From positions 901,662 to 965,661 of the forward strand of contig NZ_FOAF01000001.1 in assembly GCF_900109575.1 (NCBI RefSeq): a stretch of DNA of 64,000 bases. The letters run 5' to 3'. This stretch comes from Olivibacter domesticus. Its GTDB lineage: Bacteria; Bacteroidota; Bacteroidia; Sphingobacteriales; Sphingobacteriaceae. The notes below the pieces were generated by a model. It was not told the origin of the DNA. It saw nothing but the letters and a program-made list of their open reading frames with translations, and made no database searches. Each line of letters starts with the position of its first letter. Position 1 is the first letter of the stretch. Positions 8,764 to 17,618 of this stretch are shown in pieces. Both the position numbers and the translations under genes were made by a program.

Positions 8764-9933
8764 ATGAATAGAAATTTAATACATTTTTTAGCTATTATAT
8801 CAGGAGGTTTGATTATATCTTCCTGTGGCAATAAAAATCAGCAAGGTCAGGGTAGACCAGCAGCCGGGCCTGTTCCAGTAGCTATTGCTGTGGTACCAGA
8901 AGAAATAGTAACAGGTGTTAACAACTATCCAGGCACTGTTGTAGCGCTTAACCAGACTGAACTCCGTGCAGAAGTGAATGGTTATATTACTGCCATTTTA
9001 GTGCAAGATGGCGCTACTGTTACGAAAGGGCAAAAGCTTTATGAAATAGATCGTACTCGTTATCAAGCTGCTCAGGAGCAAGCAAAAGCAAATGTAGCGA
9101 TAGCTGAAGCGAATTTAAATAAAGTAAACCGTGACGTGGAGCGTTACAAAAGATTAGCAGAACAAGATGCGATAGCTAAGCAAACATTAGATTATGCACT
9201 TACCGACTTAAATAACGCGCAAGCACAAGTTCTATCGGCTAAAGCTGCGATGACATCTGCTACAACCGATTTAGAAAGATCTATCATAAGAGCTCCTTTC
9301 AATGGTACCATTGGTATTTCTCAAGTGCGCAACGGTGCTTTAGTCTCCGCTGGTACGACATTAATAAATACGGTGTCTTCAACTAATCCTATTGCGGTTG
9401 ACTTCCCTGTTAATGAACGCGATATCAAACGTTTCGTAGATATTCAGCATAGTTCTTCTACTTTAAAAGATTCGGTTATTACCCTTCAGTTATCTGGAAA
9501 CACAACATACAGTAGTCCAGGTCGGGTAAGTGCAATAGATCGTGCCGTTGACCCGTCTACCGGAACAATCACTGTGCGTGCCTCTTTTGAAAATACAAAT
9601 AATATTTTACGAGCAGGAATGAACACAAATGTAATGGTTGCAAATACTTCGATGGTAAAAATGCCTGTTATCCCGTATCAAGCGGTATCAGAGCAATTGG
9701 GTGAGTTTACTGTATTTGTTGTAACAGATAGCAGTACGGTTGTTCAACAGCCGGTTAAACTAGGATTGAAAATGGGCGACAAAGTCGTTATCAATGAAGG
9801 ATTGAAAGCAGGTGAACAGATTGTTACTGAGGGAACCCAGAATCTTCAACAAGGCGCGAAAATAGTAGACCAAAGTAAGGCTGCAGCAGAAGGACAGGGA
9901 GCGCCACAGGAAAAAGGTCCAAGTAAGAAATAA
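8764..9933 (+). CDS. RND efflux periplasmic adaptor (lipoprotein)
   Basis: Membrane-fusion protein of 389 residues, AcrA/MexA type. The signal peptide ends in lipobox IISSC, so it is anchored as a lipoprotein. A lipoyl half-domain (residues about 65-100, AEVNGYITAILVQDGATVTKG) is followed by a helical hairpin (residues 103-165), the second lipoyl half (IIRAPFNGTIGIS) and the beta-barrel. It bridges the inner-membrane pump to the TolC-type channel. A long low-complexity tail rich in Q, G, K ends the protein. Co-transcribed with the pump gene 20 bases downstream. Confidence 0.93.
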   Translation: MNRNLIHFLAIISGGLIISSCGNKNQQGQGRPAAGPVPVAIAVVPEEIVTGVNNYPGTVVALNQTELRAEVNGYITAILVQDGATVTKGQKLYEIDRTRYQAAQEQAKANVAIAEANLNKVNRDVERYKRLAEQDAIAKQTLDYALTDLNNAQAQVLSAKAAMTSATTDLERSIIRAPFNGTIGISQVRNGALVSAGTTLINTVSSTNPIAVDFPVNERDIKRFVDIQHSSSTLKDSVITLQLSGNTTYSSPGRVSAIDRAVDPSTGTITVRASFENTNNILRAGMNTNVMVANTSMVKMPVIPYQAVSEQLGEFTVFVVTDSSTVVQQPVKLGLKMGDKVVINEGLKAGEQIVTEGTQNLQQGAKIVDQSKAAAEGQGAPQEKGPSKK

Positions 9934-9953
9934 AAGATTATAAAAAGCGAAAT

Positions 9954-12900
9954 ATGATATCTGAAGTATTTATTAAAAGGCCGGTAACTGCAATTGTCAT
10001 TTCTATACTATTAGTTATTATAGGTGCAATTGCCATTACTACCCTTCCTATTAGCCAATATCCAGATGTAGCCCCACCAACTGTAACGGTAACAGGTACC
10101 TATACCGGTGCCGATGCGGCTACAGTAGAGCAGACCGTAACAACGCCTATTGAAAGTCAAATAAATGGTACGCCAGGTATGACTTATCTTCAATCGAACA
10201 GTACATCTGATGGAAGATCGTCGATAACGGTTACTTTCGATGTCGGTACGGATGTTGATATTGCTACCCTTGACGTTCAGAATCGGGTGGGAATTGCGGA
10301 GCCTGCATTGCCGGAAGCGGTTAGACGTTTAGGTGTGATTACGCGTAAAGCGAATAATGATATATTGATGGTAGCTGGCCTCGTGTCTCCAAACGGCACT
10401 CATGACGAGAAGTTCCTATCAAACTATGTTCAAATATATGTAAAGGATGCATTGTTACGTGTTCCTGGCGTGGGTGATGTGCAGTCCTTTGGGCAACCAT
10501 TTAGTATGCGTGTATGGCTCGATGCTGATAAATTATCTCGTCTCAGCCTTACTCCTAGCGATATTAGTGCAGCCATTCAAGAGCAGAATTTGCGTATCCC
10601 AGGTGGTAGTGTAGGTGCAAAACCACAAGCTTCTACACAAGCTTTTGAGTTTAACGTAATTCTAGATGGCGACCTGATTACTCCAGAACAATTTGAAAGT
10701 ATTATTGTTAAAACGAACACAGATGGTTCCCTAGTTTATCTGAAAGACGTAGCGCGTATCGAGTTAGGTGAATTTGCCTATGCTACCTCTTCCAAAGTTA
10801 ATGGCCAAGTGGCATCGATGATGATGATTAACCAAATGCCTGGTGGTAATGCGGTCGAAACAGCTGAAGGAATTGAACAAGCCCTGGAAACCTTAAAAAA
10901 ATCCTTTCCAAACGACATGGATTATGTAGTCAGCTATGAGACTATCTCCATGGTAAAAGCTTCTATTAGCTCTGTTATTCATACGCTAGTGGAGGCACTG
11001 GTATTGGTAACCGTTGTTGTTTTTGTCTTTCTACAAAGTTGGAGAGCAACGTTAATTCCGGTATTGGCAATTCCAGTATCTATTGTTGGTACGTTTATCT
11101 TCTTCATTTTGTTCGGGTTTTCGATCAATACACTGACGATGCTCGCATTCGTATTGGCCATCGGTATTGTGGTGGATGATGCCATTGTGGTGGTTGAAGC
11201 GGTCCAGCATTATATAGATAGTGAAGGGCTTTCTGCAAAAGATGCAACCCGAAAGGCAATGAAAGATATCACAGCCCCGGTTATTGCCATTGCGTTAATA
11301 TTAGCAGCGGTATTCGTACCCGTTGGCTTTATACCAGGGATGGTGGGTAAATTGTATCAGCAATTTGCCATTACGATTGCTGTATCCGTTTTACTATCTG
11401 CTTTCATTGCGCTTTCACTTACGCCCGCGCTTTGTTCGTTGATGTTAAAACCAATGAAGTTAGACAAAGACTCAAGGGGTTTGAATAGACTTTTCTATTT
11501 ATTTAACACGTGGTTCCATCGGACAACCCAAAAATATTCTAAAGGTGTTCAATGGTGCATTAGAAAAACACCATTTGTTATGATTATCCTTGTCTGCATC
11601 TTTGTAGGCACTTATGGCCTGTTTACTGCGAAGCCAAGTGGTTTTATTCCGCAGGAAGATGCAGGTGTGTTTTTTATGGGAATCTCTTTACCCGAAGGGT
11701 CTTCTGCCGCCAGAACCAACGCATATTTAGATGAAATCACGAAATATGTTCAAAAAGAGATACCTGAGATACAGAATATTACTGCCATCTCTGGTATTAA
11801 TATCTTGAATAGGGCGTTTAAATCAAGTGCTGCAACTTGTTTTGTGCAGCTAAAACCATGGGAGCAACGCCATCGTAGTGTCAATGAAATTACGGGGCAA
11901 CTGATGGCTACATTCGGCGCTAACAGTAAAGGAGCGTTGTTTGCTGCCTCCCCACCTCCAATCCCTGGTTTGGGTACCACTGGTGGTTTCACGCTCGAAA
12001 TCCAAGAGCAACAAGCAGGCGATATTAAAGCGTTTGAAGGAATTGTAGGTAAATTCTTAGGGGCTGCCAATCAAAGACCAGAAATTGCAATGGCTTACAC
12101 CCTATTTAACACGAAAACACCTAACTATAAGGTAGAAGTGAATCGAGAGCAAGCAAGGAAAATGGGTGTTCCTATTAATTCAATTTACAGTACTATTTCG
12201 ACCTACTTCGGCAGTAGTTACATCAATGATTTTGTGTTGTATGGCCGTACATTTAGGGTAGTGACGCAAGCAGATACCAATTATCGTAAACATATAGAAG
12301 ACATTAATAATCTCTATGTGAAAAATACGGTAGGAACGGCCGTTCCATTAGGGACGCTAGTAAATTATAAGGTAATTGAGAATCCTTCCATCATTAATCA
12401 CCACAACATTTTCCGTTCGATTGAGGTAACTGGAAATGCAGCTCCCGGGTATAGTAGTGGTGACGCTTTGACGGCACTTGAAGAAGTAGCTGCCCAAACC
12501 TTGCCAAGTGGTTACACAACAAGCTTTGCCGGGCTAAGTCTGCAAGAAAAAGAAGCAGGGAATAAAACTGTGATGATCTTTGCACTCTGTCTTATTTTCG
12601 TATTTCTTTTACTTGCCGCGCTGTATGAGAGTTGGTCTGTTCCTTTCTCCATTCTAATGTCTGTTCCGGTAGGTGTATTTGGTGCTATTTTAGCACTTAC
12701 GTTTCTACCTAGACTGGATAACAACATTTATGCGCAAATTGGCTTGGTGACCTTAATTGGGCTGGCGGCAAAAAATGCTATCTTGATTGTGGAGTTTGCT
12801 AAGGAGCGGGTTGATATGGGAATGGAGCTGATTGCAGCAACGATGGATGCCGTTAAATTAAGATTGCGTCCCATCGTCATGACGTCTATGGCCTTCATTT

Positions 12901-13130
12901 TGGGTATCATTCCTTTGATGCTATCAGGCGGTGCCGGCGCGATGTCTCGTCAAACCATTGGATGGACAGTATTTGGCGGAATGTTAGCAGCAACATTATT
13001 GGCGATTTTTATTGTACCAGTACTGTTTGTGTTAATAACACGTTTAGCATATGGTAAGAAAAAATTAGCCGAGCTACAAGCTAATTATAATCCAGATGAT
13101 CATAAGGATATGCTTCATTCGGAAGATTAA
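9954..13130 (+). CDS. RND multidrug efflux transporter, HAE1 family
   Basis: Proton-driven trimeric inner-membrane pump of 1058 residues, AcrB/MexB size. Starts MISEVFIKRPVTAIVISI, typical of HAE1. The proton-relay aspartates are Asp408 and Asp409 in TM4 (GIVVDDAIVVVE), and the partner lysine is in TM10 (LAAKNAILIVEFAKE). Two large periplasmic loops carry drug-binding and docking domains; the Gly-rich switch region lies near FAASPPPIPGLGTTGG. This family exports hydrophobic compounds rather than metals. Ends the TetR-TolC-adaptor-pump operon; a strong terminator follows 38 bases downstream. Confidence 0.96.
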   Translation: MISEVFIKRPVTAIVISILLVIIGAIAITTLPISQYPDVAPPTVTVTGTYTGADAATVEQTVTTPIESQINGTPGMTYLQSNSTSDGRSSITVTFDVGTDVDIATLDVQNRVGIAEPALPEAVRRLGVITRKANNDILMVAGLVSPNGTHDEKFLSNYVQIYVKDALLRVPGVGDVQSFGQPFSMRVWLDADKLSRLSLTPSDISAAIQEQNLRIPGGSVGAKPQASTQAFEFNVILDGDLITPEQFESIIVKTNTDGSLVYLKDVARIELGEFAYATSSKVNGQVASMMMINQMPGGNAVETAEGIEQALETLKKSFPNDMDYVVSYETISMVKASISSVIHTLVEALVLVTVVVFVFLQSWRATLIPVLAIPVSIVGTFIFFILFGFSINTLTMLAFVLAIGIVVDDAIVVVEAVQHYIDSEGLSAKDATRKAMKDITAPVIAIALILAAVFVPVGFIPGMVGKLYQQFAITIAVSVLLSAFIALSLTPALCSLMLKPMKLDKDSRGLNRLFYLFNTWFHRTTQKYSKGVQWCIRKTPFVMIILVCIFVGTYGLFTAKPSGFIPQEDAGVFFMGISLPEGSSAARTNAYLDEITKYVQKEIPEIQNITAISGINILNRAFKSSAATCFVQLKPWEQRHRSVNEITGQLMATFGANSKGALFAASPPPIPGLGTTGGFTLEIQEQQAGDIKAFEGIVGKFLGAANQRPEIAMAYTLFNTKTPNYKVEVNREQARKMGVPINSIYSTISTYFGSSYINDFVLYGRTFRVVTQADTNYRKHIEDINNLYVKNTVGTAVPLGTLVNYKVIENPSIINHHNIFRSIEVTGNAAPGYSSGDALTALEEVAAQTLPSGYTTSFAGLSLQEKEAGNKTVMIFALCLIFVFLLLAALYESWSVPFSILMSVPVGVFGAILALTFLPRLDNNIYAQIGLVTLIGLAAKNAILIVEFAKERVDMGMELIAATMDAVKLRLRPIVMTSMAFILGIIPLMLSGGAGAMSRQTIGWTVFGGMLAATLLAIFIVPVLFVLITRLAYGKKKLAELQANYNPDDHKDMLHSED

Positions 13131-13168
13131 AATGCCTTTTCCAAATTTGTTGTAATAATAAAATGCGA

Positions 13169-13203
13169 GGACCGGTGAATATATATTACCGGTCCTTTTT
13201 TTA
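13169..13203. terminator. Terminator of the RND efflux operon
   Basis: Perfect 8-bp stem GGACCGGT/ACCGGTCC with an 11-base AT loop and an eight-T run on the plus strand. It touches the stop codon of the convergent DUF2147 gene and may serve both directions. Confidence 0.85.
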
Positions 13204-13635
13204 TTTAACTCTTTTCCAGGTTTCAGTTCGTCCTAAAATACTAATGCCAACGAAACCTCTTATATCTAACTTGTCATTTCCTTTAATGGTCATTTTACAA
13301 CTATATGTTTTTCCTGACTTTGGGTCATAGATGGTTCCATTCTCATAGATACCCTTTCCGTTTGAGGTAAATCCTTCCAAGATTTGAAGTCCTTGTACCA
13401 ATCTTTCCCGCTTGGCTTCATCAGGATTCTTAATATCTTTTTTGGGCTGGCCTGCTTCGTCATTAGGTTCTTTCAGCCAGTACAGCTTTCCATAATATTT
13501 CTCTCCTTTTTTGGTAATTTCAATTCTCCCCTCTCCGCTCGGATTTTGCCATTTACCTAAAATTAAATCGTTGTTCTGCGAAAATACTGGTAAGCTAAAA
13601 ATTGCTAGCGTAAAAATTAAAAGTATTCTTTTCAT
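13201..13635 (-). CDS. DUF2147 periplasmic protein
   Basis: A 144-residue secreted protein with a signal peptide (MKRILLIFTLAIFSLPVFSQ). The mature part fits DUF2147: LGKWQNPSGEGRIEITK near residue 25, a KYYGKLYWLKEPN strand, and the late GTIYDPKSGKTYSCKM and LDIRGFVGISILGRTETWKR segments. It is a lipocalin-like beta-rich family with no settled role. Single gene, convergent with the efflux operon. Confidence 0.85.
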   Translation of the reverse strand: MKRILLIFTLAIFSLPVFSQNNDLILGKWQNPSGEGRIEITKKGEKYYGKLYWLKEPNDEAGQPKKDIKNPDEAKRERLVQGLQILEGFTSNGKGIYENGTIYDPKSGKTYSCKMTIKGNDKLDIRGFVGISILGRTETWKRVK

Positions 13636-13835
13636 AACCGGTTTTTAACTTGTAAATATTAATATGATCAATAAATATAATAAATACTATGTATGCATAA
13701 AAAATAATAATATTATTATTGACATAACCATTCTTTGTATGTAATGTTTCATCTGCCTGCCAAAAAATAAGCTATTGTGTGCTAACAAATTAAAAAAAGC
13801 CGTCTAATAAAATTTTATGAACCGAATACAAGTAC

Positions 13836-13843
13836 TATATTTG
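13836..13843 (+). promoter_or_regulatory. Probable -7 box of tRNA-Leu
   Basis: TATATTTG fits TAnnTTTG and is followed by GCAGG. The tRNA starts about 110 bases downstream, so the primary transcript would carry a long 5' leader, within which ACTC-TTGA-GAGT forms a small hairpin. The rest of the 13636-13959 gap shows nothing else I recognise. Confidence 0.35.
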
Positions 13844-13959
13844 CAGGCGAGTTTATTATTGTGGAATCTTGAACATCATAATTCTACATGTTACTGAACT
13901 TAACTCTTGAGAGTTCAAACTATTTTAGTATTGGAACGTCAAGATAAAATGGACTCTTT

Positions 13960-14043
13960 GCGGGAGTGGCGAAATTGGTAGACGCACCATCTTGAGGGGG
14001 TGGCGCTCTTAGGGGCGTGGCAGTTCGAATCTGCTCTTCCGCA
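13960..14043 (+). tRNA. tRNA-Leu (anticodon GAG)
   Basis: A class II tRNA with a long variable arm. The acceptor stem pairs GCGGGAG with CTTCCGC (one G-U), discriminator A at 14043. The anticodon stem CCATC/GGTGG encloses loop TTGAGGG with anticodon GAG, reading CUC and CUU leucine codons. The T arm is GGCAG-TTCGAAT-CTGCT. CCA is not encoded. A strong terminator follows 8 bases later. No integrated element is visible at its 3' end. Confidence 0.95.
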
Positions 14044-14051
14044 CAATGTGT

Positions 14052-14084
14052 AAGCAAATGAGCATTATCTCATTTGCTTTTTTT
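14052..14084 (+). terminator. tRNA-Leu terminator
   Basis: Perfect 11-bp stem AAGCAAATGAG/CTCATTTGCTT with loop CATTAT and a run of T, directly after the tRNA. Confidence 0.9.
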
Positions 14085-14143
14085 GTCTCATATACTTTTA
14101 AACGCCTAACGATTGTACTAAAAAAAGAAGATTTAGGTTATGT

Positions 14144-14674
14144 TCATCTTGGATTTATATACGTGTCAATGTATCTCTGAAATACTTGTATATAAATTTT
14201 CAAAAACCATATCGTAAATTCATTAGGGTATTTTGATACTGCCTCTTTTAAATCTGTAATGCCAACCCATTTGTAGTCCATCACTTCAATTGAGTTTGTT
14301 TCAACTCTGTCGTTATAATAGCCAACGAGTATATGATCAAACTCATGCTCTATCAAACCATTTTCAAATTCAGCTTTATATATAAATGAAGAAACAATCT
14401 GCAAGTCGGCGTGTATACCCATTTCCTCCGTTAATCTGCGTTCAGCGGCAGCTACAATGTCTTCGCCTGGGGAGGGGTGGCTACAACAAGTGTTCGTCCA
14501 GAGCCCTCCGCTATGGTACTTATCTAATGCTCTTTTTTGTAATAATAATTCATGTTTATTATTAAAAATGAAAACACTAAAAGCTCTATGCAATAATCCT
14601 TTTTGATGCGCTTCGAGCTTCTCCATACTACCTATTTCTTGATCATTCGAATTTACTAAGATAACTTCCCTCAT
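14144..14674 (-). CDS. idi: Isopentenyl-diphosphate delta-isomerase, type I
   Basis: Nudix-fold enzyme that interconverts IPP and DMAPP for isoprenoid synthesis in the cytoplasm. The 176 residues carry the catalytic cysteine in NTCCSHP (Cys63/64, equivalent to the TNSVCGHP site of E. coli), the metal-binding GLWTNTCCSHPSPGE region, the Nudix-like AAERRLTEEMG helix and the acidic pair E109/E111 (GLIEHEFDHI). A single gene convergent with tRNA-Leu; trmN6 lies 61 bases upstream on the same strand. Confidence 0.95.
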   Translation of the reverse strand: MREVILVNSNDQEIGSMEKLEAHQKGLLHRAFSVFIFNNKHELLLQKRALDKYHSGGLWTNTCCSHPSPGEDIVAAAERRLTEEMGIHADLQIVSSFIYKAEFENGLIEHEFDHILVGYYNDRVETNSIEVMDYKWVGITDLKEAVSKYPNEFTIWFLKIYIQVFQRYIDTYINPR

Positions 14675-14735
14675 ATAAGTAAATTACATAAATAAAAAGG
14701 ATCTGCAAAAAAATCATCCATTTTTTTGTCTATAC

Positions 14736-15449
14736 TTAAAAGTTGATAAAAAAGGGTTTCAAAATTTCTTTATACGCTGCAGAATAAACGCCTTTGTCTT
14801 TATAAAGCGTGAGATATTCATGAGATGTGGTTAGGTTATTATCTGTTTTAACTAAAGCTATTATTTCTCTGTATGGTTCACTGTTTACAAAAGACCTTAG
14901 TCCGATTGTTTTTTGATGTTTAAACCCAAACGCCGTGATGGCTTTATTTACAATATATTCAGCGAGTTTTGGTGGCAATACTAATTGTATTGAACCGTCA
15001 TCATTAAGCCACCAGTTAGCTTTTTCCAATAATTGATCATAAAATTCGAAGGAGGTATGCCGCGCATTCGATTTTCGCCGATCTGGATTTTTAAGTGCAT
15101 TAGTGAAAAATGGAGGATTGCTGACAATAAGATCGTATGTAGATTGATGGCTAAAGTTTTGAAAAGATATATGGTGATTATTTATCCGTGGAAAGAAAAT
15201 AGAGTTTTTAAAATTACGTTGGGCTAACATGGAACTCTGTTCATCAATATCTATTGCATCAATAGTAGCATCAGAATAACGTTGAGCCATCATTAATGCG
15301 ATTACTCCAGTACCAGTACCAATGTCTAAAATCCGATTAGCATTTTTTTTCTCCGCTAACGCTCCAAGCAAGACTCCGTCAGTATTAATTTTCATAGAGC
15401 AGTCTGTTTGATCTACATCAAATTGTTTAAACCTAAATAGAGATCGCAT
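14736..15449 (-). CDS. trmN6: tRNA1(Val) adenine-37 N6-methyltransferase (TrmN6/YfiC)
   Basis: SAM-dependent N6-adenine methyltransferase for A37 of tRNA1(Val). In 237 residues it shows the SAM-binding LDIGTGTG (residues 41-48), the acidic end of strand 2 (AIDIDEQS) and the catalytic NPPFF motif (residues 111-115). The start FRFKQFDVDQTDCSMKINTDG is characteristic of YfiC-type proteins. Its first codons overlap the last 17 bases of the metal-permease gene, so it is read through from the ABC operon although the functions are unrelated. Confidence 0.92.
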   Translation of the reverse strand: MRSLFRFKQFDVDQTDCSMKINTDGVLLGALAEKKNANRILDIGTGTGVIALMMAQRYSDATIDAIDIDEQSSMLAQRNFKNSIFFPRINNHHISFQNFSHQSTYDLIVSNPPFFTNALKNPDRRKSNARHTSFEFYDQLLEKANWWLNDDGSIQLVLPPKLAEYIVNKAITAFGFKHQKTIGLRSFVNSEPYREIIALVKTDNNLTTSHEYLTLYKDKGVYSAAYKEILKPFFINF

Positions 15450-16317
15450 TCTTGTTGCTTTTTAACTTTTTAGCTAAGATACCTGTGTTGGGCGCAAAGA
15501 TAAATACAATAGTAAAAAAAACACCTAAAAGCACTGTCATGCAACCTGCGATGGATGCGTTGAGCCAATAAGCTAACCAATAACCGAAAAAAGATATTAA
15601 AACACCAAGTATGCAAGTAATGATCAACATCTTTTTTAGATCATCTGTCAGTAAATAAGCGGTTGCAGGTGGTCCGATTAGAAAAGCCACAACGAGAATA
15701 GATCCGACTGACTCAAATGAAGCAACCGTTGTAATAGACACTGCTCCCATGAGTAAGTAATGCCATAATACCGTTGGAATTCCAATGGCTGTAGCAAAAG
15801 CAGGATCAAATGTGCCAATCTTTAAATGTTTATAACCAATAGTTATAAATAAAACAATGAGAACTAATACAGTGGACAATATATATATGGGTCTAGGCCC
15901 CATAATTGTTCCGTCATCAAGTATCCACAAGTCAATCGGCACATAAGCTATTTCACCATATAGCACGCAATCCTGATCTATATCAACTTTTCCCGTGAAC
16001 ACACTAATAAGGATAATGCCGACTGCGAATAACAATGTAAAAGTAACTCCTATAGCAGCATCTGTTTGTAACTTGGCCTTTTGATGCAGATATTCAATTA
16101 TAAAAGTGCTTAGAAGACCAAAGAAACCAGCACCTAAAAGCATCGATAAAGGTTCTCTATTTCCGCTGAGTAAAAAAGCGATTACGATTCCAGGTAATAC
16201 CGCATGACTTATTGCATCTCCAATCATGCTCATCTTACGCAAAATAAGGAAGCTACCTAATAAGCCGCAAGAAATGGCTACCAAACTACCTGTTAATATA
16301 ATCCAAAAAGCTATCAT
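15433..16317 (-). CDS. Metal ABC transporter permease (ABC-3 family)
   Basis: Second membrane subunit of the TroA-type metal importer. About 294 residues, hydrophobic throughout, with ABC-3 hallmarks: GLLGSFLILRKMSMIGDAISHAVLPG near the N-terminus (cytoplasmic coupling region) and a SVGSILVVAFLIGPPATAYL segment in the second half. I chose ATG 16317 (MIAFWIILTGS), five bases past the stop of the preceding permease; a longer frame to 16359 would overlap it and adds a polar stretch. Co-transcribed with the genes upstream; trmN6 overlaps its end. Confidence 0.92.
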   Translation of the reverse strand: MIAFWIILTGSLVAISCGLLGSFLILRKMSMIGDAISHAVLPGIVIAFLLSGNREPLSMLLGAGFFGLLSTFIIEYLHQKAKLQTDAAIGVTFTLLFAVGIILISVFTGKVDIDQDCVLYGEIAYVPIDLWILDDGTIMGPRPIYILSTVLVLIVLFITIGYKHLKIGTFDPAFATAIGIPTVLWHYLLMGAVSITTVASFESVGSILVVAFLIGPPATAYLLTDDLKKMLIITCILGVLISFFGYWLAYWLNASIAGCMTVLLGVFFTIVFIFAPNTGILAKKLKSNKNAISI

Positions 16318-16321
16318 GAAA

Positions 16322-17611
16322 TTATAATCTTGGAATTTTCTGTTTATGTGGATCGTCACTCGGATAACCCAATAGATGTTCTAATTCATTTTCGATTTCG
16401 GGCGTAATAATATGCTCTATTGTTTCAGCATCATCATGTACGTGGTCTGGTGCTATATGCATATAATTTGTCAGGTATAATTCCCATAATCTATGTAACT
16501 TAATAATCCTGGCAGCATCTTGCACTCCTGTTTTTGTAAGTATCCATTTTTCTTCTGTTTCTTTAATTAAACCTTTAGAACAAAGGCTTATTAGACTTTT
16601 CTTAAGCTGCTTCTCCCCTATCCTTTGTTTATCAGCAAGCGTTGCCATACTTCTAGGCAGTTCAAAATCTTCATCGCGCTCGCCTAAATGATAGAATGCT
16701 TTCAACGTATTTTCATCTCTCATAGTTGTCTTATTAACATTGTTTCTAACCCATTTAGCGAAAATGCCTTTCTTTGGTGCACAGAAAAATGAAATTACCG
16801 CTATAAAAGAAGAGGTAACTACCATCCATGGTCCGGTAGGCATAGAAGGAGCAACATAAGATATGTAAGCACCCAAAATACCAGATAGGGCTCCAAAAAT
16901 AGCAGCGATAATAACCATTTTACGTATGTTATCAGTCCAATACCTTGCAGCCGCACCAGGTGTAATGAGCATAGCAGCCATAAGTACCACCCCTACAGCT
17001 GTTATTCCAGTTACAACCGCAAGAACTGTCAAAGTGGTAAGCAACATATCCAAACTTTTCACAGGGAAACCTAAACTTTTAGCAAAATTCTCATCAAAAG
17101 CCACTAATGTTAATTCCTTAAAAAAGACAGAAACTATAACGAGTAAAATGATAGCTATTACTCCAAAAGTAACCAGGTCTGTACCAACGAGTGCAGCAGC
17201 TTTTCCAAAAATAAAACTATCCAATCCACTTTGAGAAGAGTTGCCTGACTGTTGTATAAAGGTTAATAAAACAATCCCCGCACCAAAAAAAACAGATAGT
17301 ACCAATCCTATGGCTGTATCTTTTTTTATTTTGGAGTGAGCCACAATATAATCTATAAGAAGTAAAGACATCCACCCCGTAAAGAACGCCCCGCAAATAA
17401 GGAAAGAAATATTTTTAGTTCCCGTAAATAAAAAAGCTGCACATACCCCCGGTAAAACCGAATGAGCGACTGCATCACCTACCAAAGCCTTTTTTTTCAA
17501 CAAAGTAAAGCAACCTACGATAGCAGAACTTGCTGCTAAAAGAATTGAACCAAAAACTACGTAACGAATATTTGGATCTGAAAAAGAAAAAAAAGTGACG
17601 AGATCATCCAT
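16322..17611 (-). CDS. Metal ABC permease fused to a DtxR-type regulator domain
   Basis: A 429-residue two-part protein. Residues 1-285 form an ABC-3 permease (LLKKKALVGDAVAHSVLPGVCAAF; VGVVLMAAMLITPGAAARYW). Residues about 297-429 are a cytoplasmic DtxR/IdeR-like region: a winged helix (FELPRSMATLADKQRIGEK) followed by the metal-binding/dimerisation helix (RIIKLHRLWELYLTNYM) and HVHDDAETIEHIITPEIE, which keeps the His/Asp/Glu ligands of DtxR. The same architecture occurs in other Bacteroidota. It could sense imported Mn/Fe/Zn and gate transport or act near the membrane; which one is not shown by the sequence. No separate DtxR gene is in the window. Confidence 0.9.
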   Translation of the reverse strand: MDDLVTFFSFSDPNIRYVVFGSILLAASSAIVGCFTLLKKKALVGDAVAHSVLPGVCAAFLFTGTKNISFLICGAFFTGWMSLLLIDYIVAHSKIKKDTAIGLVLSVFFGAGIVLLTFIQQSGNSSQSGLDSFIFGKAAALVGTDLVTFGVIAIILLVIVSVFFKELTLVAFDENFAKSLGFPVKSLDMLLTTLTVLAVVTGITAVGVVLMAAMLITPGAAARYWTDNIRKMVIIAAIFGALSGILGAYISYVAPSMPTGPWMVVTSSFIAVISFFCAPKKGIFAKWVRNNVNKTTMRDENTLKAFYHLGERDEDFELPRSMATLADKQRIGEKQLKKSLISLCSKGLIKETEEKWILTKTGVQDAARIIKLHRLWELYLTNYMHIAPDHVHDDAETIEHIITPEIENELEHLLGYPSDDPHKQKIPRL

Positions 17612-17618
17612 AACTGTA

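Noticed and set aside
11750-12070. 106-residue frame opposite the RND pump
   Set aside because: Fully inside a well-supported pump gene, no family resemblance, typical antisense shadow.
13960-14050. Integrated element at the tRNA-Leu 3' end
   Set aside because: Housekeeping genes follow directly, with a normal terminator and no duplicated tRNA end in the window.
16318-16359. Upstream extension of the second metal permease
   Set aside because: It overlaps the preceding permease and adds a polar 14-residue stretch; ATG 16317 gives a normal membrane start.
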